The notes under the pieces were generated by a model that searched no databases, was not told where the DNA came from, and saw only the letters and a list, made by a program, of their open reading frames with translations. Below are positions 49,401-60,302 of a DNA stretch of 64,000 nucleotides, in pieces; position 1 is the stretch's first letter, and every line of letters begins with the position of its first letter. The DNA is taken from the NCBI RefSeq assembly GCF_021869535.1, contig NW_026262679.1, forward strand, positions 84,751,143 through 84,815,142. Reading direction: 5' to 3'. Source of the stretch: Mytilus californianus. Lineage: Eukaryota > Mollusca > Bivalvia > Mytilida > Mytilidae. The translations under genes and the position numbers were made by a program.

Positions 49401-52400
49401 ATGCGTATCTTGCTACAGGATCACACATTGTTGGATAAACGCTGATATTCAAAATTAAAAAATGTATTATTTTGTAATACCTTTGTCTAATCTGCAATAT
49501 TTGATTACGTTTATTCACAATATTTCCAATGAATGATTTTTTTTATCATATCACCTGTCATTAATTACATACTGTTTTACGAAATGAGATGTAAATACCT
49601 CGATCAGTTCACTGATGCTTTTTCTCGATGATGACCAATATATGATTACTTGATATTTAGTTATTAAAAGTATTTTGTTAATCTTTTCTTAATTATTAAG
49701 TCTATAACGACACTTAAAATTACAATAAAGCAACGCACAAATATATAACGGCAACCTTCTTTGTGTAATCCTCGGAACATGGTATATGTCAATATCAATT
49801 TATGTGTAATTCACGTTGTGTACTTTAGATGACGAGGAAGTCGAGGGTATCAATTGACTTCCACCTGTCAGAAATGTTTAATGCATCTGAGAGAGAGTGC
49901 AAATATTAAAAAAATTAACGGTTTAAATGTTCAACGGAATACAAATTTCTATAGGCTTGTATGCAGACTTTTGTAAAAAAAACATTTAATTAAATACCCA
50001 AAAAAACATGTTTTCTCAAAACATGAAAATTGTTAACCACAAATAAATGAATGCACAATATAAAACTTCCCCAAAAAAAGAAAACTGTGTCAAAATCACA
50101 AAACCACGAAAACAAAACCTGACCGAAAGTAATATGATGCTCGACACCATAAAATATTTGTTTAATATAACAAATATAATTATTGTTTTCTTAAACATTA
50201 AAATACATACCAGTCATTAGTTTAGGCAATAAGCTTTACATCTGAGTATGTCATAAATAATTCCTTCAAACGATTAGTTATTGAACGGCCGATTTGAAGA
50301 TTTATGAAATATTTGTAGCGATTCAAATGGTTATTTTTTTCTAATATTAGATAGCGACTTCGATCAATCTTCGTGGCCACCAACGTTAACCACAGCTGTG
50401 AGTTCCAATCAGCAACTTGGTAAGTTATTACTTTCCATAAATGTATATGTATATTCACCAAGGTATCGCCTAAGGATACCGTTATCATCATAATGGACTA
50501 CTAGCAAAAAGAGTCCGTTATTTGAAAATAGAATTGTCATATATTTATCTCTTGGGTACAAAATCAGCAACCCATCATGGAAACTTTCATCTAAAATTTC
50601 AAAGGTACCTTAATCATGTGATTTGATGATACAGATCATAAAAGGTAACTGTTAATTCAGAAATAATTGCGAGGTTTTTATTAATGCGAGTAATGCGACT
50701 GGGTGAGTATCGCAATAATTCTGATATCTGATGCATATATATGTCTACAGCTTTTCCTGATATCGCATAAACTAATCTTGCATTTATGTCCATTCTTCAC
50801 AAATCGCAATAATAAATGCACGCAATAATTAATGAATTTACAGTATTCATCATTTAAACTGGTGCTATAATATGTTGAATAAAATAATACGCCTTTTGAT
50901 TTATTTATTCTTTTTTAGACCTCTCATCAACAAATTAATAAATAAAGACATATACGATCCTATGTTTCATGAAGAAAATTAAAATCATGTATTTGTATCT
51001 TTTGTAATAAATACCCACTAGTTATCCCATCAAAGCTGAGAAAAAAACTTTATGACAGAAAAAATGATTTCAGCTTCCTAGTTATGAACTTTCCATTTCT
51101 ATGGAGCAACATTCCAGCAGCGCCTGCATACGGAGTATATATCTCCCAGTTGATACGATATTCCAGGGCTTGCGTTTCCTATCATGATTTCCTTGATAGA
51201 GGGTTGCTACTCACAAGGAAGCTATAAAAGCAAGTGTTCCAAGTGGTGAAGTTGAAATCATCCTTTCGAAACTTTTATGGACGCCATCACGAGTTGGTTG
51301 ACCGTGATGGATTATCTGTTTTACAAAAGACGACGGATGTGTTCCAATTGTCGTAACCACAATTCCATCCTCCTTTTCCCCGAATGTGACCTACCGAATC
51401 AGACTTATCACCGGGTTTGTACTTACATGAACAACATGACGGGTGCCACATGTGGAACAGGATCTGCTTATACTTCCGGAGCACATGCAATTGCCCGACT
51501 TTTTTATTGGGGGGGGGGGGGGGGTCGTGTTGCTCAGTCTTTAGTTTTCTAGTTGTGTTTTGTTGTTTGTGTTTTGGTCATTTTCTTTTTTTCCCATGGC
51601 GTTGTCAGTTTATTTTCGACTTAACAGGACACAATCTCTCATTCTTTGAAATAATAAACTAATTATCTTTTCCATATGTTTTGTACAATTCGAAGGAAAG
51701 ACAAGTGAATTGATAAAACAAAACAGGGTTAGTTAACTTTCTTCTATACTCTACATTTATATCAGATCATTTAGATCCCTTATCAGAAAACATTTAGCAA
51801 ATGACAAACGATAAAATGACTAAAAACTAATTTTTCTATACTTGTGCAGGTCGTTTACTTGTTCGAGAGTCAGACGGGAGAGATCCTATCTCACAAAGAA
51901 TTAAAGATGTTACTGCTTATGGAGCACGAAGTGCTTCATTATGGCAGGTACAAACAATGTCATTAGCATATGATACCGCTGATGAACTGGAAACAAAAGA
52001 AAACGAATTGTATCCAAATACCTTCAATGGAGAGTGCAGTAACGGAAACCAGTCACCACTTCAACAGAGAGACCTAAGATCAGACGATCATGTAAGTTGA
52101 TAAAATAAAATAATAATTATAATAAAAGTCAAATCAATGTAACTTTCCACTAATCGTAGGCAACTCTTGGAATCCATTCTGGGTCTGGGTGGCTCTCATC
52201 GTGTACTCTGCTTCCTCCATAAAAACACTGACCGCCATGATGATATAGCCAATATTGCTGAACGTAGTGGTAACTCCAACAATCAACCAGTCAATAGAGT
52301 TCTTCTTGGTTTAGTCAGAAAGCATAAGGCCAATTTCCACTGATGTGTTTCATGGATTAGGTAAAAGGCAGAAAACTAATGAAACCTAGTGAAAATTGAA

Positions 52401-53224
52401 TATTGAAGAGTCTGTACAATAAACTTTAAGAATTTTGCAACAATTGATATTCTGTGCTAAACTTGGCTGACAGTTTTTGGTAAATAAGGTAAATTTTACA
52501 TGTGTTTGTAAAGTAAAGCATAGAAGGACATCCTTGATCAAAATGAATTTTTTTGAAACTTATAGACAAATCAAAGCTTTACAGATGAATACTGCATATA
52601 AGGGATCTATTGAATCAATGTTTCCATTTGGAAAAGTTGAAGTCCTCCCTTCTTAAGGTTTAACTGATAGCAACATGAGTTGGTTAAACGCTAAGGAATA
52701 TCTATGTTACAGATTACATGGATACATTCCAATTGTCGTAACGACAGTATTGTCCTTTTCTTCGATTGTGACATCACCGACTGAGACTCATTACCGGTTT
52801 TGCACTTGTCCTTCTGACGCACCTGGGTTAACCCCCACCCCGCCCTACCCCTACCCGGATTTTGGCGAGGTTCGTGTTGCTCAGTTTTTATGTTTCTATG
52901 TAGTGTTTTATGGACTTGCTTGTCGTTTCGTCGTTTTTCCGTTGTTTCTCATTTTTGCTATATTCCTTGATTTGTCATAAATGATATAGGTCTTTAAAAC
53001 GTTTATCAGGGTCCAGAGCCAACCGCATTAGCTGTTGGAATGAGTGGCACTACACCTTTAATAGTAGTTGGTACAAGAACAGGTGCTATACATCTTTACA
53101 GTGATGAATTATTAGTACCTAGACACCAAAGTGTACACCGAGAAGGGCAGACAACTCAAACTTGGAACGCCTTATATAGCGCTAATCAAGCTGGTGACGC
53201 CATTATAACAGACGTCGGGTATGC

Positions 53225-53264
<40 letters not shown>

Positions 53265-53867
53265 TCTATTCTAGCATCAATGTTGTTTTAGATGTAGTTA
53301 TTTTTTGCTATTTGACACATCGTATAATAATTTCTGGTATTGTACTATATATACAGGCAAAAGCTGTTAAAGCAACATAGGTATAATAATTAATTTTTTA
53401 TGATTTGGTACCATTAATATTTATCTTTTTTTTGTAATGAAAATAGGAGATGTAGTGTTTACCTCAATGAGTAAGTAACACAAAACAACAGAAAAACATT
53501 CATGATATCTAGGTCAACGTATGATTTTCAGCATTTTACAGTTATCTATACCACATGATAAGCTTTAAATCATCCTGAGTCTAGAAAAATCGTGAATCAA
53601 TAAAACCAAAACCATCAAAGCACATCTACCTTCTACTTCAAACAGATTAATTACATAGAGCGGTCTGGTCTTGTTTATGGTTAAAAACACGTTGCTGCTA
53701 AACAGAGTTTAACAATGAAACATTTACTGTTCTTAAATCAGATGATATTTTCATTATTCAGAGTTATAAACGCAAGTGATTCGCCTAATGGAAGAGTATT
53801 GGTGTGGGCAATTGGCTCAGCGACTGGTTCTCTTGGAGTATATGAAGTTAGCTTCGTACGGAAATAA
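37473..53867 (+). CDS. secreted choice-of-anchor I (mesenchyme-specific cell surface glycoprotein-like) protein, copy 2, 560 aa
   Basis: Ten coding exons: 37473-37647, 38231-38482, 40591-40777, 44161-44305, 46366-46480, 48321-48503, 50351-50419, 51850-52091, 53010-53218, 53762-53867; 1683 nt, open to TAA. Intron phases equal those of copy 1; exon lengths differ only at exons 3 (-9), 6 (+6) and 7 (-6), all whole codons. Signal peptide at 1-16 (MKIILLVGLFVSTALG). The domain runs to the C-terminus: VGVDPKGMAFTNDC and VVANEGRG with DPPGSV, RWVYRGDHTAGI, DLEPDQVTISNDQRFAYVSL, PENNAIARIDI, GLKNW, SDQDGG, YAMYQPTDIATATLNG, VSANQG, FDESKRAR, LRSDDHGPEPTALAVG, ending WAIGSATGSLGVYEVSFVRK. Conserved Cys occur in QVCGDTVAV and NDCQKL; an extra Cys and an N-Q-S sequon occur in exon 8 (ECSNGNQSP). 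No C-terminal anchor, so probably secreted. Function unknown; paralog of the genes on both sides. Confidence 0.92.
37690..37960 (+). mobile_element. reverse-transcriptase fragment just after exon 1 of copy 2
   Basis: CATTCCAGCAGCGACTGCAT, ATATATCTCCCAGTTGATAC and GTTTCCTCTCATGATTTT match the RT thumb segment of the copy at 51025 (protein words NIPAAPAYGVYISQLIRYS). It begins about 50 bp after the exon 1 donor. Copy 3 has a fragment at the same place. Degenerate; no frame is open through it. Confidence 0.6.
38757..39090 (-). repeat. dispersed repeat in intron 2 of copy 2
   Basis: AATGGAAATGGGGAATGTGT to GCCAATGTAGAAAAACAGTA. Same 340-bp order as 56398-56745, and shares its first part with 19655, 22672 and 39998. 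Non-coding. Confidence 0.7.
39587..39710. mobile_element. 124-bp fold-back MITE in intron 2 of copy 2
   Basis: The arm CACAGTGTGCTAGTGACCTA and the rest of the first about 50 bp are the near-perfect inverse of the last about 50 bp, which end TAGGTCACTAGCACACTGTG. The loop is about 20 bp (GGGTTCGCTCTCACC). Almost perfect arms suggest a fairly recent insertion. Confidence 0.85.
39998..40126 (+). repeat. dispersed repeat in intron 2 of copy 2
   Basis: GACGCCTCCGGGTGCGGG to CATTCTCAATTTTATTATTA; same family as 22672-22812 and, inverted, 38757-39090 only 900 bp away. Confidence 0.7.
40291..40566 (+). repeat. 138-bp direct duplication just upstream of exon 3 of copy 2
   Basis: TTTTGATTCGAGAA starts at 40291 and again at 40429; the two 138-bp units are about nine-tenths identical, and both hold ACCAAATTATAAGCATGGTA and ACATTTGCAAATATTACAGG. 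The second unit ends about 25 bp before the exon 3 acceptor (exon starts 40591). Short open frames here are artefacts. Confidence 0.85.
41930..42440 (+). mobile_element. retroelement 3' tail, truncated, intron 3 of copy 2
   Basis: GGATGACCAGAGATATGCTC, ATTGTCGTAACCAATATCCT, GTTTTCCTTTATTTTTGCCA and TTGTCAGTTTTTCTTCGACT match the tails at 34690 and 51280. From 42290 the sequence matches GGATGATGCATGTATAGCAT near 38010, after the RT fragment of copy 2. Confidence 0.6.
43341..43988. mobile_element. fold-back element with inverted arrays of ACCATTTCGTACC, intron 3 of copy 2
   Basis: Left array about 43341-43535: ACCATTTCGTACCAT occurs about eight times. Right array about 43769-43988: ATGGTACGAAATGGT occurs about nine times, some within longer units of about 37 bp (CATAATCTTCCATATGGTACG). 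About 230 bp of AT-rich DNA lies between. Same type as 22866-23645 in copy 1, but at a different intron, so these are independent insertions. Confidence 0.8.
44613..44870 (+). mobile_element. MITE-like repeat, left member of an inverted pair around exon 5 of copy 2
   Basis: AAAGGGACATAAGCTGTCAA to GGTCATATAACCCGATATAA. Its inverse lies at 48012-48266, about three-quarters identical by eye. No coding. See the partner entry. Confidence 0.8.
45111..45138. repeat. 28-bp perfect palindrome
   Basis: GAATTATTCACTTG followed by its exact reverse complement, with another short palindrome TGAATACGTATTCA at 45089-45102. In intron 4 of copy 2. Confidence 0.9.
48012..48266 (-). mobile_element. MITE-like repeat, right member of an inverted pair around exon 5 of copy 2
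   Basis: Reading the minus strand gives AAAGGGACATTAGCTGTCAA, ATTCATGTTCACCGATATGA, ATCGAGGTGACCTCCGAAGA and GCCGAAGGTCATACAACCCG, in the same order as 44613-44870. The right end is about 55 bp before the exon 6 acceptor (exon starts 48321). Together the pair encloses exon 5 (46366-46480). Confidence 0.8.
48595..48730 (+). repeat. T-rich retroelement tail fragment, intron 6 of copy 2
   Basis: GTCTTCAGTTTTCTATGTTG, GGCGTTGTCAGTTTATTTTC and TTTGAATGTCCCTTTAATAT, the same tail as at 9255 and 34880. Confidence 0.65.
51025..51630 (+). mobile_element. reverse-transcriptase fragment plus tail, best preserved copy, intron 7 of copy 2
   Basis: Plus-strand translation from 51040 gives KLYDKNDFSF-like words (LYDRKNDFSFLVMNFPF), WSNIPAAPAYGVYISQLIRY, HDFLDRGLLLTRKL, a stop, then KLKSSFRNFYGRHHELVDRD and TTDVFQLS. 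This is the thumb and C-terminal part of an abundant mollusc reverse transcriptase (family uncertain, possibly Penelope-like or another non-LTR type). Its non-coding tail follows, with CCTCCTTTTCCCCGAATGTG and a run of about 15 G at 51508-51523. Confidence 0.7.
52165..52285 (+). mobile_element. 3' fragment of a bivalve-type SINE, intron 8 of copy 2
   Basis: CTCTGCTTCCTCCATAAAAA, CACTGACCGCCATGATGATA and the ending AACTCCAACAATCAACCAGT resemble the 3' half of the SINE at 24007-24260 (GGCTTCCTCCATCAATAAAA, ACTGACCGCCACGAAATAGC). The tRNA-like head is missing. Confidence 0.6.
52625..52960 (+). mobile_element. retroelement tail, truncated, intron 8 of copy 2
   Basis: CATGAGTTGGTTAAACGCTA, CATTCCAATTGTCGTAACGA, CTTCGATTGTGACATCACCG and GTTCGTGTTGCTCAGTTTTT follow the order of the tail at 51280-51625. 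The open frame at 52675-52980 is within this repeat and is not a gene. Confidence 0.6.
53228..53262. repeat. (TA)n microsatellite next to the exon 9 donor of copy 2
   Basis: About 17 TA units start nine bases into intron 9 (donor GTATG at 53219). Confidence 0.9.
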
Positions 53868-53873
53868 AATAAA
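53863..53873 (+). terminator. poly(A) signals of copy 2
   Basis: Two overlapping AATAAA hexamers at 53863-53868 (overlapping the TAA stop) and 53868-53873. The first is at the stop codon, so a very short 3' untranslated region is possible. Confidence 0.55.
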
Positions 53874-53939
53874 AACAACATACTTTTTGGTTCTACAATC
53901 CTCATCTCTGTTGAATTCAATTTATTTCACAGATGCAGA

Positions 53940-54236
53940 ATAGTTTACACTCTTGTGCTGACATTAAATATCATTGATGTGGTCATTTTCTGTAACTACT
54001 GTTTTAATGAAATAGTAAAATCATTCGAAACAGTAAGTAATTTTATATCACATGCGTAGATGGCCTTAGACAGATTCCGCATAACTTTTGTTTTCTGATA
54101 GTTTAATCAACTCGTGATTGATTTGGCTTACGGTTTTGATTGGAGTTCGATTAAGGAGTCATATGAAAACGAAACGTTTGTCAGACGTTCTGAAGTATAA
54201 GCCTTGTATCTTTGATAAATGACTTCTCCTAACCAC
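53940..54236 (+). repeat. diverged dispersed repeat downstream of copy 2
   Basis: Loosely follows the CACTGCTGGTGGAG family (ATCATTGATGTGGTCAT, GGAGTCATATGAAAACGAAA, CTTGTATCTTTGATAAATGA). Confidence 0.5.
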
Positions 54237-54785
54237 TATGTCGATACCACTGCTGGTGGACGTTACGACTATGAGGTTTTAACAGCACTAAAATCAACAC
54301 TTTAGTACTGGAATGCATCACCAGCAAAGTAGAAAATACCGTAAAGCTGATATTAATATCTTCAATGCGGCAATTCTCTCAACATTTACTGTTCGTAACA
54401 TGCTTGAAATAAACTTAACTATGTCGATACCACTGCTGGTGGACGTTACGACTATGAGGTTTTAACAGCATTATAATCAACACTTTAGTACTGGAATGCA
54501 TCACCAGCAAAGTAGAAAATACCGTAAAGCTGATATTAATATCTTCAATGCGGCAATTCTCTCAACATTTACTGTTCGTAACATGCTTGAAATAAACTTA
54601 ACTATGTCGATACCACTGCTGGTGGACGTTACGACTATGAGGTTTTAACAGCATTATAATCAACACTTTAGTACTGGAATGCATCACCAGCAAAGTAGAA
54701 AATACCGTAAAGCTGATATTAATATCTTCAATGCGGCAATTCTCTCAACTTTTACTGTTCGTAACATGCTTGAAATAAACTTAAC
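54237..54785 (+). repeat. three near-identical 183-bp tandem units downstream of copy 2
   Basis: Units start TATGTCGATACCACTGCTGG at 54237, 54420 and 54603. They are almost identical by eye, with only isolated differences such as ACTAAAA/ATTATAA and ACATTT/ACTTTT. Each holds two inverted words, CCACTGCTGGTGG and GCATCACCAGCA. The array appears to be an expansion inside a copy of the dispersed CACTGCTGGTGG family, whose remainder continues to about 54965. Confidence 0.92.
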
Positions 54786-54965
54786 TTTGTTCCAAGAGGC
54801 ATAAACGGCCATAGCAAATTTTGATACATTTTTTTGGAATATTTGGCTTTTAATGTTTTTAATGTTTTTAAAGTTCTAAATGTTTAGAATCGAGCGTTAA
54901 AGGTGAATCATATAAAGCGAAACGCGCATCTGACGCTCTTAATTCTAAACCTGGTATAATCATCT

Positions 54966-55679
54966 AATTACTTACTACAGATATTGACCTTAGTTTAATT
55001 TGTAAAAAAGAATTCGGAAGAGGAAATAAACCTTTGACATTATACAAAAATCCGTGATACAGGAAAAAAAATTCAAAATTAAGGAGTATCTTTATATGTC
55101 CTACCACAAACTCTCAAGAGGTATGTCTCCCGCGGGTTATTGTACCTCTGAATAATATGGACGTGGTCATATAAACCAGAGGAGAAGAGAAATACCCATG
55201 AGATCTTCATCAACTGTTTAGAGAAATGGTTCCTTCAAAATTACCTCAGAGTCAACGGTCATGCACAACATTTTAGTAAAGGAAGAACCTATTATCGTTT
55301 TAAAATAAGTAACTTTATTCGCTTTTTGCATCATGATATAGGCAATCGTTTTTAGCCAAAAAGTGCAATTCTATAATCCGAAAGGCTGCTAATAGCAGTT
55401 TTATTAACCATTCGTATTGCTGACAATAAATTGCCCTTACCTAGTCCAGTAATATTCATGAAACACTGTTTTTACGTGACAGTGTATAAGTAGTTCATTT
55501 TTAAACAGAGGTTCGTATTAAGGTTCAATCTCTTATGAATCACACAATGTCCCGATATTTATTTTTAGTCAATCCGATTTCGTTATCACCAAAACGTGTG
55601 TGTCATACTAACAAATTGAACTGGAAAAAGAAATGAAAACATATAAATCTACATATGTTACATGTGTTATATACCTAGA
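54966..55679. other. intergenic stretch, no gene recognised
   Basis: No open frame with protein-like features. Part of 55480-55560 resembles 31680-31750 (CAGTGTATAAGTA, GTTCGTAT and GGTTCAATCTCT), another sign that the two intergenic regions share ancestry or repeats. Confidence 0.45.
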
Positions 55680-55980
55680 AATATGGTTATCGTAAAAGAA
55701 AGGCAAATAATACCAAAGGAACATTCATACTCATAAGCCGAAGACAAACTAACAACGACATGGCAAAAAAATGAAAGTCGACCAAACGACAAACAACAGT
55801 ATACAAAACACAACATAGAAAACTAAAAACTGAGCTACACGAAATCTACCAAAACCAGGGATAATCTCAGGTGCTCCGGAAGGGTAAGCAGATCCTGCTC
55901 CACATGTGACACCCGTCGTGTCGCCCATGTAAGTACAAACTCGGTTATAAGTCTGTGGTACACTAGTCTGTTTCTTGAAA
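55680..55980 (-). mobile_element. retroelement tail, minus orientation
   Basis: On the minus strand: GTACTTACATGGGCGACACG, CACATGTGGAGCAGGATCTG, CTTCCGGAGCACCTGAGATT, then TTTTCTATGTTGTGTTTTGT. Inverse copy of the tail at 51410-51600. The minus-strand frame at 55749-55991 is not a gene. Confidence 0.65.
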
Positions 55981-56397
55981 AATAAAAACATTGGTAAACT
56001 TCAAACTCGAAAGTTAAGTGTAAAAAAATGGTTCAAATAAAAATGTCAATGAAGAGTTTATAACAAATTAAGACTTAAAGCGAGTACCAATATTGATACT
56101 TGAAAAATACTATTGTACTTGAGCTACAAGAAATGCTCAAATGTAAAAATAAAACTATTGAACGAAACAAGATCAAGAAACTCAAAAAACAAAATACTGG
56201 TTTACAAATATTCACAAACACATCCCTATATCTAATTACACAACACTGAAAGGTAAATGCGAATTTTTCTTAATCATATCCTACTGCACGAGAAGCACCA
56301 GTAGTATTGTCTAACTTATCGTGATGGTATTGTTACAATTTCGGCGAATGTTACAAATTTTTTTATAAAAAAGTGTTTCCGATAACAATAGTTATGA

Positions 56398-56745
56398 ATA
56401 GAATAGTGAATAGAAACTGGGAATGTGTCAAAAAGACATAATATCGACCAAAGAGCAGAAAACAACCCAAGGCCACCAATGGGTCTTCAAAGCAGGGAGA
56501 AATCCCTCATCTGGTGGCGGGCTTTAGCTGGCCCCTAAACAATAATGTATACTCGTTCAGCGAAATGGACGCCACACCAAACTCCAAAACAATCAAATGA
56601 ACCAAAATTTAAAAAAAAACACACAAAACTAAATAATGCTAGAGGTTCCTGACTTCGGACAGGAGCAAAAATGCAGCGGGGTAAACATGTTTAGTGAGAT
56701 TTCAACCCTACCCCTATACCTGCTGTAGCCAATATGGAATAAACA
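56398..56745 (-). repeat. dispersed repeat, about 345 bp
   Basis: GAAACTGGGAATGTGTCAAA to CCTGCTGTAGCCAATATGGA; same order as 38757-39090. Confidence 0.7.
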
Positions 56746-57179
56746 AACACACAGCATGAACATCATTTTATTTTGTACAATCAACATTATTTTATTTTGC
56801 ACAAAAATGTTTCAAATAAGAAAACAAGGTAAATGTAGATTTTTTTGTTATTTTTTTTATATTAAGAAAAAGATCCATCAGTCTGAATTTGATTTTTATG
56901 GTGACGTAAATCTATATTAAAACTCCAAAAGTGTGCCAAACAAATGTGGAAGAGATTACTACTAAAATACATGTTTTTTAAAAGTTTTTTTATATGCTTT
57001 GTAATGCTGTACTTGTAAGTCAGCTGTACAAGTAATGCGTAGGACAAATGCGTGAATTAAATATAACTTTTACATAATGAGTGAGACAAGTAGATTTCCA
57101 TACACATTTCCATTTATTTAAATGAGTACTTAGTTACTGTTCTTTGTTTTTATAGTGATTAAGATTATAACACAATGTT

Positions 57180-57485
57180 GACTGCTGTACTCCAATCTTT
57201 GACATTTTTACCTATTATGTCTGTTTGTTTTGCTCGCACATTGTTGTCAATATAAGGGAATTATATGCGACTGTCATACAACATGTACAAGTAAGATGTA
57301 TAGATAGCTATAACACCAGGTTTAATCCACAATTTTATACACAAAGAAATGCCTGTACCAATTCAGGAATACAACAGTTGTTTTCCATTCGTTTGATGTG
57401 TTTGAGCCTTTGATTTTGCCATTTGATAAAGGACTTTCCGTTTTGAATTTTCCGTGGAGTTCGGTATTTTTGTTATTTTACTTTT
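57180..57485 (+). repeat. dispersed repeat ('TTTGACATTTTTACCTATTA' family)
   Basis: Matches 31200-31510 through CTGCTGTAC, TTTTTACCTATTATGTCT, ACACCAGGTTTAATCCACAA and AAAGGACTTTCCGTTTTGAA. The frame at 57225-57413 is not a gene. Confidence 0.7.
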
Positions 57486-57844
57486 TACTGAGGAGTTAAT
57501 TTGAAACGTTTTAAATTTTTAAGATTTAAGATTAAGAAATAACAAAATTTTGCAATATCATACAGTTTTTTATTACTCTTTTGTAATATTATCGCGTGAA
57601 GTCGACTTAGATATTTATATTAGTCGACGTAACTATTTTATACCAAAATAAAATTTAAAACCCTCTAGAGAAATTTAGTATTCAGTATCTCCAACAATAG
57701 ACGATAGATAGGTATCTATATATTAAGCCAAGCTCTTAATCGGCCAGGCTTAAAAATGCTATGAAAAAAATTGAACATAGACTTTCATAGTTCTACCAAT
57801 AGCACCACTTATCTTAATAAAAATAAAAACATTGAGATATATAA

Positions 57845-58330
57845 CAAAAAAGTATTAACAAAAATACCGAACTCCATGACAAATTCCAAAAGCGGAAGTC
57901 CTTAAACCTGACAAAAACAAACATTGTTGAAGGCCGTATGGTGACCTTTAGTTAATTTCTGTGTCATTTTGTCTCTTGTGGAGAGTTGTCACATTTACAA
58001 TCATACCACTTTTTTATTTTTATGTTTGACTATATCAACCAACAGAACGAATGGAAACAACTGTCATAGTCCTGACTTGTTACTGGCATTTCCCGAAGAA
58101 AATGCTGGGTTAAACCAGGTTTTATAGCTACTTTCAACTCCAACTTGTATGTCAGTTGTTTCTTGTTCATTGTTCCATTTAATTTGGTGAGAAACCCACA
58201 CAGACATAATAAGTAAACGTGACAATAATTGGGATCCTGAAGCCAAAACTTTGTAAATAAACTCATCATAGATACAAGATTTAAAATTTTGTACTCCAGA
58301 CGCGCGTTTCATTTACAAAAGGCTCGTCAG
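57845..58330 (-). repeat. inverted and nested fragments of dispersed repeats
   Basis: 57860-57915 and 58060-58140 are inverse fragments of the 31200 family (CCGAACTCCATG, AACCAGGTTTTATAGCTA). Between them 57920-58015 is a plus-strand fragment of the 32215 family (GGCCGTATGGTGACCTTTAG). 58290-58330 carries an inverse GCGTTTCATTTACAAAAGGC word. Long minus-strand frames here lack protein features. Confidence 0.55.
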
Positions 58331-59500
58331 TGACGCTCGAATAAAACAAACATTACAGACATACAACACAACTGACAAAAAAAATCAAACAAACATAGAA
58401 ATAAATCTGAAAAAGATGCAAACAAAAAAAATTGTGTAGTTGATAGAACATACAGTATAGTAAAACATAATGCCCTACTAGTGTTCACAGTCCCGATAAT
58501 GTACATAGTAAGTAAAATATTAATACAAGAGAAAACAACACTATTAAACCTTATGCTGCCGAATTTCACCTCTGGACCCACCCAAAGACAACCACGGACA
58601 AGATTCTGACTTGATACATCCACACGAATTTGCGTATTGAAATTCAAACACTTCAATATCGTTTCTCGTTCGACTACGAAAGGTACAAAAAAGAACATCG
58701 AATTAAAACTATTACAGAAAAAAAGTATTCAGTCTGATCGAAATACAGATCCTGAGTCTACTCTTTGTATAAGAGGATCTGACAACACTACGTTCTGTTT
58801 TAAAGATCTATCGGAATCCTCCGGCGATTGTAGTAATGATACACACCTTCAAACATTTGAAGGCTGTAATTTCATTGGCTGATATAATAATTACAGAACA
58901 GAAAATAAAAGAGTATTCTATAATCCTTGTAAGCGAAGCCTGATTTATGACAAACCAATTAACAAAAAACAAATATGACAGACAACAACCAACGACAACC
59001 ACTGTCTCCTGGCTTGGGACAGTAAATGCAGTCAATTAATTTCAGTAGGTACTTAAGGTATTTTTTTTGTTTTAAATCACAATTTCCTATAGCATTGCCA
59101 CAACTACAGAGAATATCGTGACAATTTTTATGATTGCTCGCGGTTACAGAAATTACCGTTCGACGATATAATTCCACCAAATGAAAAAATATATAAACAC
59201 ATGAAGTTAGTTGAAAAGACGAGAAAGAATACAACTAACTCCTCCGGGGTACATGTGCATGTGTATGGACAATCATATATGTATTCCAAAGTCTTAACAT
59301 GATTGTAATTAATCCTCTCTCATCTTGGATTAAAGAAAAACAGCATGATTTCTGTATTATAAAATCAAATAGCCAAGACGTTTAATTTTGCATGACAAGA
59401 CAATTAGTATCCCTAATATATATTACACCATAAACTTCTTTCACTTTTAAGCCAATAGAAGGCACTTTTCATTATTGATATTGTTGAAAATGATTAACGA
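58331..59500. other. intergenic stretch, no gene recognised
   Basis: The plus-strand frame at 58637-58882 and the overlapping minus-strand frames have no recognisable domain, signal peptide or conserved partner next to copies 1 or 2. Short repeat words occur at about 58970-59030 (ACAACCAACGACAACCACTG, CTTGGGACAG). Confidence 0.45.
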
Positions 59501-59509
59501 CTGTGTAAT

Positions 59510-60065
59510 TTGTTTGCAAAAGTATGAATTATTCTAAATAATAAGGATGTTCTTATCTCAGACAGAAAACCTTAGCCGTATTAGGCACAACTTTTTGGAA
59601 CTGTTGGTCCTCAATGCTCTTCGACTTTGTACTTGTTTTGAGTTTCGAACTTTTTTGATCTGAGCGTCACTGGTTAGTCTTGTGTGGACGAAAAGCGCGT
59701 CTTGCGTATTAAATTTTAAACCTGGTACCTTTTGTTAGCTATTATTCGTATGTTTCTCTGTCCTATATGTTCTCCCATTTATTTGTATTGTAGTCCTGTC
59801 ATGTGATGTTGTCATTTTAATGTTATATTTAACATTGCCATAAAAGCGGGAGGTTTGGCTAACCACAAAACCAGGTTCAACCCACCATTTTTTCTTAAAA
59901 TGTCCTGTACCAAGTCAGGAAAATTGCCATTGTTATATTATAGTTCGTTTCTGTGTGTGTTACATTTTAATATTGTGTTTCTGTTGTGTCGTAGTTCTCC
60001 TCTGATATTTGATGTGTTTCCCTCAGTTTTAGTTTGTAACCCGGATTTGTTTTTTTCTCAATCGA
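59510..60065 (+). repeat. dispersed repeats: CACTGCTGGTGG family part, then TTTGACATTTTTACC family part
   Basis: 59570-59735 holds GGAACTGTTGGTCCTCAATG, GAGCGTCACTGGTTAGTCTT and AAAGCGCGTCTTGCGTATTA. 59855-59940 holds CTAACCACAAAACCAGGTTC and TGTACCAAGTCAGGAAAATT. The frame at 59855-60133 is within the repeat. Confidence 0.6.
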
Positions 60066-60302
60066 TTTATGAATTTCGAACAGCGGTATACTACTGTTGC
60101 CTTTATTTAGTAAAACAAGCGGACGTTATATAATTTGGATATGGTTAATGAACGAGAAACCTAGCAAGGTTCATAATTTGGAAAACAAACTTTTTTTATT
60201 ACTACATAAATTACGTGACAATGAATATGGTGTCCTGATTTATATGTCTCCTTAATCGATTTATGAAATTTGAACATCGGTAAACTACTGTTTAAACAAA
60301 TT

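Noticed and set aside
58030..58698. Three overlapping minus-strand frames of 79-123 residues
   Set aside because: The first two are largely within dispersed-repeat fragments; the longest has a hydrophobic, Phe-rich composition typical of translated poly-A/T DNA.
58637..58882. 81-residue plus-strand frame with several Cys (STLCIRGSDNTTFCFKD)
   Set aside because: No recognisable family, no start context, no splice-bounded neighbours and it overlaps equally long minus-strand frames; chance cannot be excluded.
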